This document shows, one piece after another, positions 17,122 to 26,698 of a stretch of 64,000 nt of DNA (position 1 is the stretch's first letter; every line of letters begins with the position of its first letter). The notes below the pieces were generated by a model that was not told the DNA's origin, did no database searches, and saw nothing but the letters and a program-made list of their open reading frames with translations. The DNA comes from Deltaproteobacteria bacterium (GTDB lineage Bacteria > Myxococcota > Myxococcia > Myxococcales > 40CM-4-68-19): assembly GCA_005879805.1 (NCBI GenBank), contig VBKL01000046.1:1-64000 (forward strand), given 5' to 3'. The translations under genes were made by a program, and so were the position numbers.

Positions 17122-17481
17122 ATGAGCCCTCGCAGGATGGAAGATGTGCCAGAACCCGGTCCCCTCCGGTCCGGCGAGTTCCTCGTCCTCGCTTCGCTGC
17201 AGCGCGCTCCGCTGCACGGGTATGGCATCTCGCAAGCAGTTCGCGACCGCACCTCGGGCCGCGTCCGCTTGCGCCCCGGCAACCTGTACCGCGTCCTCGA
17301 TCGCCTTCTCGAGCGCGGCCTCATCGAGCTGGCCGACCGCAAACCTGCGCGCGATCGCGACGACCAGCGCCGCACCTACTACCGCCTCACCCCGCAGGGC
17401 CGGCGGACCCTGGCCATGGAAGCCGAGTTGCTCGCCGACGTGGCGCTCGAAGTCATCTCGCTCTCACCCGCAAAGGCCTGA
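17122..17481 (+). CDS. PadR-family transcriptional regulator
   Basis: 119 residues. The winged helix-turn-helix shows the PadR hallmarks: LRSGEFLVLASLQRAPLHGYG, then LRPGNLYRVLDRLLERGLIE and YYRLTPQGRRTL, with a short C-terminal dimerisation helix (group s-PadR). Small PadR genes like this are regularly found directly in front of ADOP permeases, as here, with the stop only two bases before the permease ATG. It should repress its own operon in response to an unknown ligand. Confidence 0.92.
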   Translation: MSPRRMEDVPEPGPLRSGEFLVLASLQRAPLHGYGISQAVRDRTSGRVRLRPGNLYRVLDRLLERGLIELADRKPARDRDDQRRTYYRLTPQGRRTLAMEAELLADVALEVISLSPAKA

Positions 17482-17483
17482 CC

Positions 17484-20117
17484 ATGAGCGACAACGCCAT
17501 CGGAAACGACTCGCCTCCCGTGAACCGCCGCGCCCTGCGGATCTTGCTCCACTTCTACCCGCGCGGCTTCCGCGAGCAGTACGGCCGCGATCTCGCCGAG
17601 CTCTACCGGGACGAATACGCCTCGCGCGGCCGGCTCGGCTTCTGGCTGTCGGTGACCGGCGACGCAGTCTGGAACGGCACCGCGGCGCGCCTCTCCTCGG
17701 TGGCGCAGGACATCCGCTACGGCGCCCGTGGACTGCGCAAGAGCCCCGGCTTCACCGCGGTCATCTTGCTCACGCTCGCGCTCGGCATCGGAGCGAACAC
17801 CGCCATCTTCAGCGTCATCGACGGCGTGCTCCTGCGTCCCCTGCCCTATCCGGGCGGCGACCGGATCGTCCATTTGCGGCAGAACATCGGGAAGGCGGAC
17901 CTCAACGCCGGCTTCTCTCCGCTGGAAGTCGCTGACTATCGCGCCCAGGCCTCCAGCCTTCGCGGCGTCGTCGAGCAGCACTCGATGTACTTCACGCTCC
18001 TCGGCCGCGGCGAACCGATGCGGGTGCAGACCGGCGTCGTCTCCTGGCAGTTCTTCGACATCCTCGGCGTCCGGCCCATCCTCGGCCGGGGCTTCGCCGA
18101 CGACGACGAGCGGCCCGGCATCGCTCCGGTGGTGCTGCTCGGGAACGAGTTCTGGCACCGCGCGCTCGGCGGCGATCCCGGCGTCGTCGGCAGCACCTTC
18201 GTCATGAACGACAAGGTCCACACCGTGATCGGCATCTTGCCCTCGCTGCCGCAGTACCCGCGCGAGCAGGACGTCTACATGCCGACCACCGCGTGCCCGT
18301 TCCGCAGCGCCGAGAAGTGGTACGCGAACCGCCAGGCGCGCGGCCTGAGCGTCTTCGCGCGGCTCGCCGACGGAGCCACGCTCGAACGGGCGAATCGGGA
18401 GCTCGCCACCATCTCCGATCGGCTGCGCGCCGAGTACCCCAAGGACTATGCCTCGGCGGAGCGCCTCTCCTCGAGCGGCGTGCTGCTGCGCGAGGAGCTG
18501 ACCCAGAAGTCGCGGCCCACCCTCTTCGTCCTTCTCGCGACGGCTGGATTCCTGCTCCTCATCGTCTGCGCCAACGTTGCGAATCTCACGCTCGCCCGCC
18601 TCACCCGGCGCGGCCGCGAGCTTTCCGTCCGCATCGCTCTCGGCGCCACCCGCGGGCGCCTCTTCCGCCAGCTTCTCACCGAGGGGCTCTTGCTCTCGCT
18701 GCTCGGCGGCGCGATGGGGCTAGCCATGGCTCACTTCAGCCTCGATCTGCTCGTCGATTTCGCCGCGCGCTTCACTCCCCGAGCACGCGAGGTAACCCTC
18801 GATGCGCGCGTCCTGCTCTTCACTCTCGGCGTCTCCGTCGCGACAGGGGTCGTTCTCGGCGCGCTGCCCGCTCTGCCGGCGCGCCTCGATCTCATGACCT
18901 GGCTCAAAGACGTCGCAAGCCCGGCGGGGCGATCGCATCTCAAGCTGCGGGCGCTGCTCATCGTCGCCCAGGTGGCGGTCTCCTTCACGCTGCTCATCGG
19001 GGCGGGCCTCATGCTGCGCAGCTTCGTCAAGCTGCAGTCGATGAGCACCGGCTTCGACACGGAGAACTCGCTCACCGCCGAAGTGCCGCTCAACTGGACC
19101 AAGTACCCCGACCTGCCGAAGGAAACTGCCTTCGAGAACCGTCTCCTCGATCGGTTGCGGGGCGATCCCGCCATCAGCTCGGCGGCGCTCTCCAGCACGC
19201 TTCCGCTCAACCAGAACGGCAACGGTTTCAACTCCGACATCCAGATCGAGGGAAAGCCGACCGCTCCGGGAGAAGCCGGGCCGCGGGTCGATCTCCACCT
19301 CGCCTCGCCGGACTACTTCCGCACCATGGGCATTCCGCTCATTCACGGGAGGGTATTCACCGCCGATGACCGCCAGGAGGTCGCGTCGGTAGGGATCGTC
19401 AGCCAATCGCTCGCCCGGATCGCTTTCGGCAGCACGGACCCGCTCGGCCGCCGCATCTCTCTCGACGACGGAAAGACCTGGATCTCGATCGAAGGCGTGG
19501 TCTCCGACGTGACCGAGCGCGGTCTCGCGGACACGCAGCCTGGCGTCCTCTATCTGCCCCTCGCCTCGGTGCCGTGGACCAGCTTGCGCCTCATCGTGCG
19601 CAGCCTCGCGCCCGCGCCGGCGCTGGAGAAGCAGTTGCGCGCGGCGATCCACGAGATCGATCCGGATCAGCCGGTGACCGCAGTGCGGACGCTGTCGGAG
19701 CTGCGTTCCGAGTCGCTCTCGGCGCCGCGGCTCACCATGGTGCTGCTCGTGATCTTCGCCGCACTCGCTCTTTCGGTGACGGCGGCCGGCATCGCCGGGG
19801 TGCTGGCCTACGCGGTCAGCCAGCGCACGCAGGAGATCGGCATCCGCCTCGCCCTCGGCGCCGCACCAGGAACGGTGCTGCAGATGGTGATGCGCCAGGG
19901 AATGGCGCTGGTCGCGGTCGGGCTGCTACTCGGCTTCGCGGGCGCCCTGGCGCTGTCGCGACTCATGGAGTCGCTGCTCTTCGGCATCGCGGCCAGCGAC
20001 CCGGTCACATTCGCGGCGGTCGCGGGCGTGCTCCTCGCGGTGGCGCTGCTGTCGTGCTTCGTGCCGGCGCGGCGGGTGATGTCGATCGATCCGCAGGTGG
20101 CGTTGCGGGCGACGTAG
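17484..20117 (+). CDS. ADOP-family MacB/FtsX-like ABC permease
   Basis: 877 residues. An N-terminal ~75-residue PadR-associated domain (LRILLHFYPRGFREQYGRDL) precedes two MacB-FtsX permease halves. Each half has a periplasmic core (LTLALGIGANTAIFSVIDGVLLRPLPYP near residue 95, FDTENSLTAEVPLNW near residue 525) and FtsX-type transmembrane helices (near residues 345-465 and 755-870; conserved ELSVRIALGATRGRLFRQLL and EIGIRLALGAAPGTVLQMV). This is the acidobacterial duplicated orphan permease architecture. No ATPase gene is adjacent, consistent with the orphan designation. The cargo is unknown; export of a toxic compound or lipid is plausible but not shown. Confidence 0.92.
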   Translation: MSDNAIGNDSPPVNRRALRILLHFYPRGFREQYGRDLAELYRDEYASRGRLGFWLSVTGDAVWNGTAARLSSVAQDIRYGARGLRKSPGFTAVILLTLALGIGANTAIFSVIDGVLLRPLPYPGGDRIVHLRQNIGKADLNAGFSPLEVADYRAQASSLRGVVEQHSMYFTLLGRGEPMRVQTGVVSWQFFDILGVRPILGRGFADDDERPGIAPVVLLGNEFWHRALGGDPGVVGSTFVMNDKVHTVIGILPSLPQYPREQDVYMPTTACPFRSAEKWYANRQARGLSVFARLADGATLERANRELATISDRLRAEYPKDYASAERLSSSGVLLREELTQKSRPTLFVLLATAGFLLLIVCANVANLTLARLTRRGRELSVRIALGATRGRLFRQLLTEGLLLSLLGGAMGLAMAHFSLDLLVDFAARFTPRAREVTLDARVLLFTLGVSVATGVVLGALPALPARLDLMTWLKDVASPAGRSHLKLRALLIVAQVAVSFTLLIGAGLMLRSFVKLQSMSTGFDTENSLTAEVPLNWTKYPDLPKETAFENRLLDRLRGDPAISSAALSSTLPLNQNGNGFNSDIQIEGKPTAPGEAGPRVDLHLASPDYFRTMGIPLIHGRVFTADDRQEVASVGIVSQSLARIAFGSTDPLGRRISLDDGKTWISIEGVVSDVTERGLADTQPGVLYLPLASVPWTSLRLIVRSLAPAPALEKQLRAAIHEIDPDQPVTAVRTLSELRSESLSAPRLTMVLLVIFAALALSVTAAGIAGVLAYAVSQRTQEIGIRLALGAAPGTVLQMVMRQGMALVAVGLLLGFAGALALSRLMESLLFGIAASDPVTFAAVAGVLLAVALLSCFVPARRVMSIDPQVALRAT

Positions 20118-20148
20118 GGGCCGGGATCGGAAGCAGGACGGGCGAACG

Positions 20149-22167
20149 CTACGCCGACGGCACCGGCGACACCGCGCCCGTCACCACGTCCATGATGGTC
20201 TGCATGTCGACCGGCTTCACCAGCAGGCTCTCGATGCCCACCGCCGCGCTGCGGGTCTGCGCAGACTTCTGACCGAAGCCCGTCAGCGCCACGATCCGCA
20301 CGTCGCCGAGTTGCGGATAAGACCGCAGCCGCCGCGCCACCTCGATGCCGTCCATCCCGGGAAGGCCGAGATCGAGCAGCACGACGTCGGGCTGGAACTG
20401 GGCGGCGGCGACGAGCGCCGAAGCGCCGTCGTGCTCCTCGCGCACCTCGTGACCCGCGGCCCGCAAGGCGTCGGCGAGCATCTCGGTCGCATCCACGTCA
20501 TCGTCGACGATGAGCACCCGCCGAGCCGATTGGCCGGACTTGCCGACCGAGCGACGTTCGGGGCCACGCGGTACGCGCTCGGACACCGCGGGCAGGCGGA
20601 TGACGAACTCGCTTCCGCGCCCCGGACCGTCGCTGCGTGCGTCCACCCGTCCTCCGTGAAGTTGCACGAGGCTGCGCACCAGGGTGAGCCCCACGCCAAG
20701 GCCGCCTTGCGACCGCTCCGGCGACTGATCGCCCTGCACGAACAGCTCGAACATGGCGGGAAGCCTGTCGGCGGGAATGCCCTGCCCGTCGTCCCGCACG
20801 CGGATGGCGACCTCGGCGCCGTCGAGGGTGCCCTCGATCTCGATGTGCCCGCCGGGATCGGTGTACTTCGCTGCGTTCTGAATGAGGTTCCCGAGGACCT
20901 GCGCCAGCCGGACCACGTCTCCGTCCACGAAAAGCGCTCCCACCGGCACAGAGACATCGAGGCGGTGGTTCTTCGACTCGAGCAGCGGGCGAGACATCTC
21001 GACGGCGCGAGCCACCGCGGTCGACACGTCGACGCGTTCGCGGCGCAGGTCGATCTTGCCCATGGTGGCGCGGGACACGTCGAGGAGATCGTCGACCAGG
21101 CGCGACAGGTGCGTCACCTGCCGCTCGATGACCGAGCGCTCCCGTTCGGTCGTCTCGTCGGTGGAGCGGAGCCGCATGATGTGGAGCGCGGTCAGGATGG
21201 GCGCGAGCGGATTGCGCAGCTCGTGGCCGAGGACGGCGAGGAACTCGTCCTTGTTGCGGTCGCTGTCGAGAAGCTGCCGCGCCAGCGCCTCTGTCTTGCG
21301 GCGGGCGATCACGGTATCGGTGACCTCGACGGCGTGGACCATCACCGTGTCCATCGCGCCGCGGACGTCCTTGGTGGGCTGGGCGACGAAGTTGAAGTAG
21401 CGCTCGCGCGTCTCGTCCGAGCGACCCCACAGCGCGGGGTACTCGGTGCCGAGGAACGGATCGCCCGTGCGCTGGACGGTTTCCAGGATGTCCCAGGTGG
21501 GCTGCGCGGAAGCCTCCGGGATGGCCTCGCGGCCGCGCTTGCCGACCAGGTCGGAGCGTCCCACCAGCTCCTCGAACTTGGGGTTCGCGAGCACGAAGAT
21601 CTGCTCGGGACCCCCCACGATGGCGATGGCGGCGGGCGCCTTCATGAAGAGCGCGTACAGATGCTCGCGATGCGCGTCGGCCTCGGCCCGGGCCCTGCGC
21701 TCGCGCAGCTCCATCTCGTCGCGCTCGCGGGCGAGCTGGCTCGCTTCCTCCTTGAGGGCGAGCTGGCGGCGGTGCTGATCGAGGAAGAAGCGGACCTTGG
21801 CGACCATCGCCTCCGGCGCGAAGGGCTTCACCACGTAGTCGACGGCACCCTGGGCGTAGCCCTTGACGATCTCCTCCTCTTCGCGGCGGACGGCGGTGAC
21901 GAAGATGATCGGCGTGTAGCGCGTGCGCTCCCGCTCGCGGATGAGCGCGGCAGTCTCGAATCCGTCGAGGTCCGGCATCTGTACGTCGAGGAGGATGAGG
22001 GCGCAGTCTTCGGTGAGCAGGAACCGCAGCGCCTCGCGGCCGGAGCGCGCCTTGACGAGCCTCTCTCCGAGCGGTTCGAGCACCGCTTCGAGCGCGAGCA
22101 GATTCGGTTCGCGATCGTCGACGATGAGGATGGTCTCGGGTCGCTTCGTCTGGGAAGAATCTGCCAT
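20149..22167 (-). CDS. Hybrid sensor histidine kinase (REC-PAS-HisKA-HATPase-REC)
   Basis: 672 residues from the ATG at 22167. Domains in order are: receiver 1 (about 13-130, phospho-acceptor Asp61 in LLDVQMPDLDG, conserved Lys in VKPFAP); a coiled linker; PAS (about 175-295); HisKA with His315 in VLGHELRNPLAP; HATPase (N box NLIQNAAKYT, G1 DDGQGIP, G2 GGLGVGL); and receiver 2 (about 545-665, Asp599 in LLDLGLPGMDG). No transmembrane segment is present, so it senses something cytoplasmic or is fed by another kinase. The two receivers suggest a phosphorelay or feedback device. No cognate DNA-binding regulator is adjacent. Confidence 0.92.
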   Translation of the reverse strand: MADSSQTKRPETILIVDDREPNLLALEAVLEPLGERLVKARSGREALRFLLTEDCALILLDVQMPDLDGFETAALIRERERTRYTPIIFVTAVRREEEEIVKGYAQGAVDYVVKPFAPEAMVAKVRFFLDQHRRQLALKEEASQLARERDEMELRERRARAEADAHREHLYALFMKAPAAIAIVGGPEQIFVLANPKFEELVGRSDLVGKRGREAIPEASAQPTWDILETVQRTGDPFLGTEYPALWGRSDETRERYFNFVAQPTKDVRGAMDTVMVHAVEVTDTVIARRKTEALARQLLDSDRNKDEFLAVLGHELRNPLAPILTALHIMRLRSTDETTERERSVIERQVTHLSRLVDDLLDVSRATMGKIDLRRERVDVSTAVARAVEMSRPLLESKNHRLDVSVPVGALFVDGDVVRLAQVLGNLIQNAAKYTDPGGHIEIEGTLDGAEVAIRVRDDGQGIPADRLPAMFELFVQGDQSPERSQGGLGVGLTLVRSLVQLHGGRVDARSDGPGRGSEFVIRLPAVSERVPRGPERRSVGKSGQSARRVLIVDDDVDATEMLADALRAAGHEVREEHDGASALVAAAQFQPDVVLLDLGLPGMDGIEVARRLRSYPQLGDVRIVALTGFGQKSAQTRSAAVGIESLLVKPVDMQTIMDVVTGAVSPVPSA

Positions 22168-22277
22168 CGCGCATGCCAGCATAACCGCGCGCAGGGGCGA
22201 GCGGTGGAGATTCTCACGAGCTTCCGTCGGGCCGCCCTGCGAGCAGCCGGGCAGGCGGCGCCCGGCCAGAGCGCGCC

Positions 22278-22859
22278 CTAGTGGGCCGGTTTCACTCCGT
22301 CCTTGCTCACCTGCACCCGCTGGGTGGTGAGCTTGCCGTCCTGCTCGCGCGCCATGGTGAAGATGGTCTCGCCCTTCTTCAAGGCGGAGCGATCGCCCGG
22401 CGTGAAGGTCAGGACCGGCGTGCCCCTCGGGACGACGATCTTCTGCTCGCCGTCCTTGTACTGCAGCGTGATCTCGTCGCCGGAGGTCGACTTGGCGACG
22501 CCGTTGAGATTCGCGTTGGTCATCGTCGCGCCCGGCTCGGTGTCCCAGGGCATGTGGCCCTGCGGCGCCTGGGGCGGAATGGTGTGCACCTCGCGCGCGA
22601 CGAGCTTCCCATCCGGGCCTTTCACGGCCGTCGACCCGACCAGGGTGCCCGCCTTGATCTCGGAGAGCGTCGTCTTCTTGGCGACCGCGACCTGGACGTC
22701 CTTCGCCAATTCGACCTTCTTCTCCGCCCCGTCCTTCGATTTCACGGTGAGGACGTCCCCGTCGAGGCTGACGATGGTCCCGCGGACCTTCACGGGAGGG
22801 GTCTGGGCAAAAGCGGTGCTGCCGACCAGGACGACGACGAGGAACGCGATGCGATTCAT
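22278..22859 (-). CDS. Secreted DUF5666-like protein
   Basis: 193 residues with a signal peptide (MNRIAFLVVVLVGSTAFAQ). The mature part contains OB-like small beta-barrel repeats: VKVRGTIVSLDGDVLTVKSKDG and, later, KSTSGDEITLQYKDGEQKIVVPRGTPV. These resemble the family annotated as DUF5666. A periplasmic or surface role is likely; no catalytic residues are evident. It is the last gene on the strand before the SDR of the organic-acid operon and is separated from it by about 50 bp, so it may be transcribed separately. Confidence 0.7.
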   Translation of the reverse strand: MNRIAFLVVVLVGSTAFAQTPPVKVRGTIVSLDGDVLTVKSKDGAEKKVELAKDVQVAVAKKTTLSEIKAGTLVGSTAVKGPDGKLVAREVHTIPPQAPQGHMPWDTEPGATMTNANLNGVAKSTSGDEITLQYKDGEQKIVVPRGTPVLTFTPGDRSALKKGETIFTMAREQDGKLTTQRVQVSKDGVKPAH

Positions 22860-22907
22860 GAAACGCCTCCGGAGGATGGGAAACGCGCACTTCTAGATCG
22901 AGACGCC

Positions 22908-23651
22908 TCAAGGAAGGAAGGTACCCCCGTTCACGTGCAGGGTCTGACCGGTGATGTACCGGGCCCCAGGTCCGACCAGGAAGCGAACCGCGGCGGCGAT
23001 CTCCTCGGGCAACCCTTGCCGCCCGGCAAGCGTCTTCGCCTGCATGTGGTGCTGGGGCACCGGGCCCTCGCGGACGGTGGCGATGATCCCCGGAGAGACG
23101 CAATTCACGGTGACCTTCGCGGCCGCGAAGTCGTGCGCGAGCGCTCTCGTCAACCCGACGAGCCCCGCTTTCGCGGCGATGACGTGCGGCCGGCCCTTCG
23201 CTCCTGTATGGGCGGCCATGCCTCCGAGGTTCACGATGGCCCCCTCCCCGCTGCGCTCGAGATGGGGGAAGGCAGCCCTGGCCGTGAGGAACGCGCCGTC
23301 CAGGATCACCGACGTCACCGCGCGAAAGTCCGCGTATGTGAGCTCCGCGAACGGCTTCTCGGGCCGGGCGGCGGCGTTGTTGACGAGGATGTCGATGCGA
23401 CCGAATCGATCGACGGTCGCGGCGACGAGGCGCGCGACCGACGCCTCGTCGGAAACGTCCGCCAGCACCGCGATCGCCTCGCCGCCCTTCGACGCGATCT
23501 CGGAGACCACCGCGTCGAGGTTGCCGCGATTCGATCGCCCGTTGACCGCCACCTTCGCGCCTCCGTCCGCCAGGGCGAGCGCGATGGCCCTTCCGATGTT
23601 CTTCCCGGCTCCGGTGACGATCGCGACTCGCCCCGACAGCTCCTTCGTCAT
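22908..23651 (-). CDS. Short-chain dehydrogenase/reductase-like protein with altered active site
   Basis: 247 residues with the classical SDR fold: the TGAGKNIG nucleotide-binding motif, NNAA near residue 90 and C-terminal ITGQTLHVNGG. The catalytic tetrad is atypical. Against FabG-type sequences, the Ser of the NxGS motif aligns with Gly (NLGGMAA), and the YxxxK tyrosine aligns with Val in GRPHVIAAKAGL, with His just before; only the Lys is kept. It may use His, have another chemistry, or be non-catalytic. The start is four bases after the prpD-like stop; it ends the operon that begins upstream at 31867. Confidence 0.88.
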   Translation of the reverse strand: MTKELSGRVAIVTGAGKNIGRAIALALADGGAKVAVNGRSNRGNLDAVVSEIASKGGEAIAVLADVSDEASVARLVAATVDRFGRIDILVNNAAARPEKPFAELTYADFRAVTSVILDGAFLTARAAFPHLERSGEGAIVNLGGMAAHTGAKGRPHVIAAKAGLVGLTRALAHDFAAAKVTVNCVSPGIIATVREGPVPQHHMQAKTLAGRQGLPEEIAAAVRFLVGPGARYITGQTLHVNGGTFLP

Positions 23652-23655
23652 CGCT

Positions 23656-24999
23656 TCAACCTCGCAAGGCTTCCAGGTTCACTGCGCCATCGAAGAGCGC
23701 GCGCAGCGCCTCGAGCGCCGCGGCGGCCTTCTCGCCGTCGAAGCCGCCCGCTCGCGCGTTCGACCGGAACTTCTCCTCGATGTCCGCCCGGGTGAGCGGT
23801 TCGCGAGCCCCGCCGCGCAGGTGCGGCTGGCGCTCCTCGACGACGCTCCCGTCCCGCAAGCGCGCCCGCAAGTGTCCCGTGAACTCCCGCGGGTAGGGAT
23901 TCGCGGGATCGATCCGGTAGCGCACCTTGGCGGCGAGCCCGCGGACGTCGGGATCGTTCGCCGCATCGTCGCTGAACGCGTCGAAACCGACGTGTCCCCG
24001 GAGGAGCCCGGCGGCGATGCAGTAGGGAGTCGAGAACTTCGCCGCGTATCCGTTTGGAGGCCGCTGCTTGTCCGCGAGCGGCTCCCAGAGCCGGTGCACG
24101 GTTCCCTCCCCGACGTCCGCAACGATCTCGTCGATGTCGCCCGGCGAGACGCGCTCGCGCAGCCTGCGCGCACAGTCGATGTACGGCTGGATCATCGTCC
24201 CGCACGGGTACGGCTTGAATGCCAGGGTCGTCGTCACCCACTTCTCGCCGAATCCGTCGAGGAGCGCGCCGTAGTTCCCTTCGCGCGTCCGGGCGAACCC
24301 GTGGAAGAGGCCGTGCGTCCCCTCGAAGACCGTGCGCGGTCCGCGGAATCCGGCCCGCCCGAGGAGCGCCGCGCGCAGTCCGGATTGCGCCGCCCAGCCG
24401 GGGTGCAGCCGCTTCGTCCAGGTCCCTTCCGCGAGGTACTCGATGATGCCGCCCGCCATCGATCCGGAGATCCCGAGCGCGTCGACGAGCTCGTTCATCT
24501 CGAGGCGCAGCGTGCTCGCCACGGCCGCCGCGGCCGCGGGCGCGCCGAACACGGCGGTGGGATGGAATCCAGAGGCGTGCACCGCCTTCGGCACGACGAG
24601 GCTAAGCCGGCAGAGGATCTCCACTCCGACCGCCATGCCGCGCAGCACCGACGAGCCATTCGCCCCTTCCAACTCGGCGGCGGCGAGCACCGCGGGAACG
24701 ACGACGGCGCCGGCGTGGACGGGCCCGCCCTCGAACGTGTCGTCGTAGTCCTCGCCGTGGGCCGCGGTGCCGTTCACGAAGGCCGCGCACGCGGCAGAGG
24801 CCCGCCGTGGATGTCCGATGGCGGTCGCGGGACCGGCTTCTCCGAATCCGGCCAGCGCCGCCTTCACGTAGTCGCGCCGGCGGGCGAGGATGCAAAGGCC
24901 GGCGACGTCGACGAGCAGCCGCTCGCACGTCTCGCGCACGTTTGCGGGGATGTCGTGCAGTCCCTGGATCCGCTCGGCCAGCTCTTCGGCGACGGCCAT
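23656..24999 (-). CDS. MmgE/PrpD family protein
   Basis: 447 residues matching the MmgE/PrpD (2-methylcitrate dehydratase) superfamily: VNGTAAHGEDYDDTFEGGPVHAGAVVVPA near the N-terminus, then FGAPAAAAAVASTLRLE, TWTKRLHPGWAAQSG and AFKPYPCGTMIQPYIDCA. Known members dehydrate 2-methylcitrate, isomerise methylglutaconyl or itaconate-type acids, or cleave/decarboxylate cis-aconitate. The rest of the methylcitrate cycle is absent, so I infer a hydratase/isomerase step on the acid imported by this operon. It starts one base after the permease stop, so it is co-translated. Confidence 0.88.
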   Translation of the reverse strand: MAVAEELAERIQGLHDIPANVRETCERLLVDVAGLCILARRRDYVKAALAGFGEAGPATAIGHPRRASAACAAFVNGTAAHGEDYDDTFEGGPVHAGAVVVPAVLAAAELEGANGSSVLRGMAVGVEILCRLSLVVPKAVHASGFHPTAVFGAPAAAAAVASTLRLEMNELVDALGISGSMAGGIIEYLAEGTWTKRLHPGWAAQSGLRAALLGRAGFRGPRTVFEGTHGLFHGFARTREGNYGALLDGFGEKWVTTTLAFKPYPCGTMIQPYIDCARRLRERVSPGDIDEIVADVGEGTVHRLWEPLADKQRPPNGYAAKFSTPYCIAAGLLRGHVGFDAFSDDAANDPDVRGLAAKVRYRIDPANPYPREFTGHLRARLRDGSVVEERQPHLRGGAREPLTRADIEEKFRSNARAGGFDGEKAAAALEALRALFDGAVNLEALRG

Positions 25000-25000
25000 G

Positions 25001-26698
25001 TCAGATCCGGCGCCCGAGCTTCATGCCCCCCGTGAACCCCGGGATGCGGTTGGCGGCGACGAGGATGACGGCGGTGAGGACCAGCATGGTGAGCCCGAGG
25101 ACGGAGATGGCGGCGAGATCGCCGCTCTCGTTGAGGTCGAAGATCAGCACCGACAGCACCTTGGTTTCCGAAGTGAAGAGGATCACCGCAGCGGACAGCT
25201 CGCGCATGACTGCGACGAAGATGAAGCACCAGGTGGCGACGAGGCTCGGGCCGAGGAGCGGAGCGGTCACCCGGCGTAGCGTCCCCAGGCGAGAGGCTCC
25301 GAGGATGCGGCTCGCTTCCTCCAGCTCGCCGGAAATTCCGCGAAACGCCGCCTGAAGCTGCTGGTAGGCGGCGGGAAGCTCGATCGTCACGTACGCGAGG
25401 AGCAGGATCCAGAGCGTCCCGTAGAGCACGACGGGGCCCCGCGTGTAGGCGAGGAACAGGCCCACGCCGAGCGTGATGCCGGGAATCGCGATCGGCGCCG
25501 TGGCGAGGAAGGAGAGAGCGCGGGTGCCGAGCGTCGCGGCGCGCGCCGTGAGCGAGGCGATGACGAGCGCGAAGATGGTTCCGCACGTCGCCGCGGACAT
25601 CCCCAGGTAGAACGTGTTCTTGATCGCGAGCTTCGTCGAGGACAGCTCCTGGAAGACGAACTGGAAGTGCGAAAAGGTGAAGTTCGAGAAAGTCAGCGGC
25701 TGTGACGGAATGCGCGAGAAGGCCGCGTTGAACAACGCCCCATAGGGGAGCAGCACCGAGAGGCAGAGGACGGCGAAGCAGAAGGCGAACGCGGGCCAGC
25801 GCCAGCCGCCGAGCGCGACCGGCCGCACTTCGCCGCTCTTCCCGCCGACGACCGTGTAGCCGCGCCGGCCCAGGATCTTCGCCTGGGCGCGCAAGAGCAC
25901 GACGGTGAGCAGGAGCAGCGGGAGCGATGCCGCCGCCGCCAGCTCGGGCTTGGGCGGATACTGGAACAGGCTCCAGATCTTCGTCGTGATGACGTGGAAC
26001 CCCGCCGGCAGGGCGAGGATCGCGGGAGATCCGAACAGCGTCATCGTCTGCAAAAAGGCGACCAGCGCGCCGGCGAGGAGGGCAGGAAGCGCGAGCGGAA
26101 TCGTGACCTTGCGCGCCGTCCGCGCCGCGCTGCCGCCGAGCATCGAGGAAGCGTCCTCGAGATCCGCGGGGATCCGATCGAGAGCGTTCGCGACCAGCAC
26201 GAAGACGTACGGAAACGTGTAGCAGCAGATCGCGAAGGCGAGCCCCCAGAACGTGTAGATGTCGAAGAGGACGACGTCGGGATCCGCCCCTCTCGCGGCC
26301 CGATAGAGCTGGTTCAAGAGGCCGCTGTTCGGCGCGGCGAGAAGCTCCCAGGCGATGGCGCCGAGGAACGGCGGCGTCACGAACGATGCCATCACCAGCA
26401 GGCGCACCGGCCGACGAAACGGCATGTCGGTGCGCGCGACCAGGTATCCCATCGGCGCCGCGACCGCGCTGCAGATGACACTGACCGAGACCGCCAGCGC
26501 GAGCGCCGTGACTAGCGGATCGCGAAAGCTCGGGTCGGTGACGAGCAGGCGGAAGTTCGAGAGCGTGAAGTGCCCGGCGTGATCCGAGAAGGCGAACACG
26601 GCGAGCCACCCGACCGGCAGGACGACGAGCAGGAACAGCGCCCCCGCGAACAGCGGCAGCACGGCGCGCGACGCATCGAGGCGGGCGGTTTCCGTCAC
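25001..26698 (-). CDS. ABC importer permease (iron(III)/2-AEP type, two fused halves)
   Basis: 565 residues, twelve predicted transmembrane helices in two homologous halves. Each has the ATPase-docking EAA motif (EDASSMLGGSAARTARKVTI and EEASRILGASRLGTLRRVTA). This fused layout is typical of FbpB/ThiP/2-aminoethylphosphonate permeases. The GTG start at 26698 overlaps the stop of the binding-protein gene by four bases. The binding protein lacks the Tyr pairs seen in FbpA, and catabolic genes surround the operon, so an organic anion is at least as likely a cargo as iron. Confidence 0.9.
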   Translation of the reverse strand: MTETARLDASRAVLPLFAGALFLLVVLPVGWLAVFAFSDHAGHFTLSNFRLLVTDPSFRDPLVTALALAVSVSVICSAVAAPMGYLVARTDMPFRRPVRLLVMASFVTPPFLGAIAWELLAAPNSGLLNQLYRAARGADPDVVLFDIYTFWGLAFAICCYTFPYVFVLVANALDRIPADLEDASSMLGGSAARTARKVTIPLALPALLAGALVAFLQTMTLFGSPAILALPAGFHVITTKIWSLFQYPPKPELAAAASLPLLLLTVVLLRAQAKILGRRGYTVVGGKSGEVRPVALGGWRWPAFAFCFAVLCLSVLLPYGALFNAAFSRIPSQPLTFSNFTFSHFQFVFQELSSTKLAIKNTFYLGMSAATCGTIFALVIASLTARAATLGTRALSFLATAPIAIPGITLGVGLFLAYTRGPVVLYGTLWILLLAYVTIELPAAYQQLQAAFRGISGELEEASRILGASRLGTLRRVTAPLLGPSLVATWCFIFVAVMRELSAAVILFTSETKVLSVLIFDLNESGDLAAISVLGLTMLVLTAVILVAANRIPGFTGGMKLGRRI

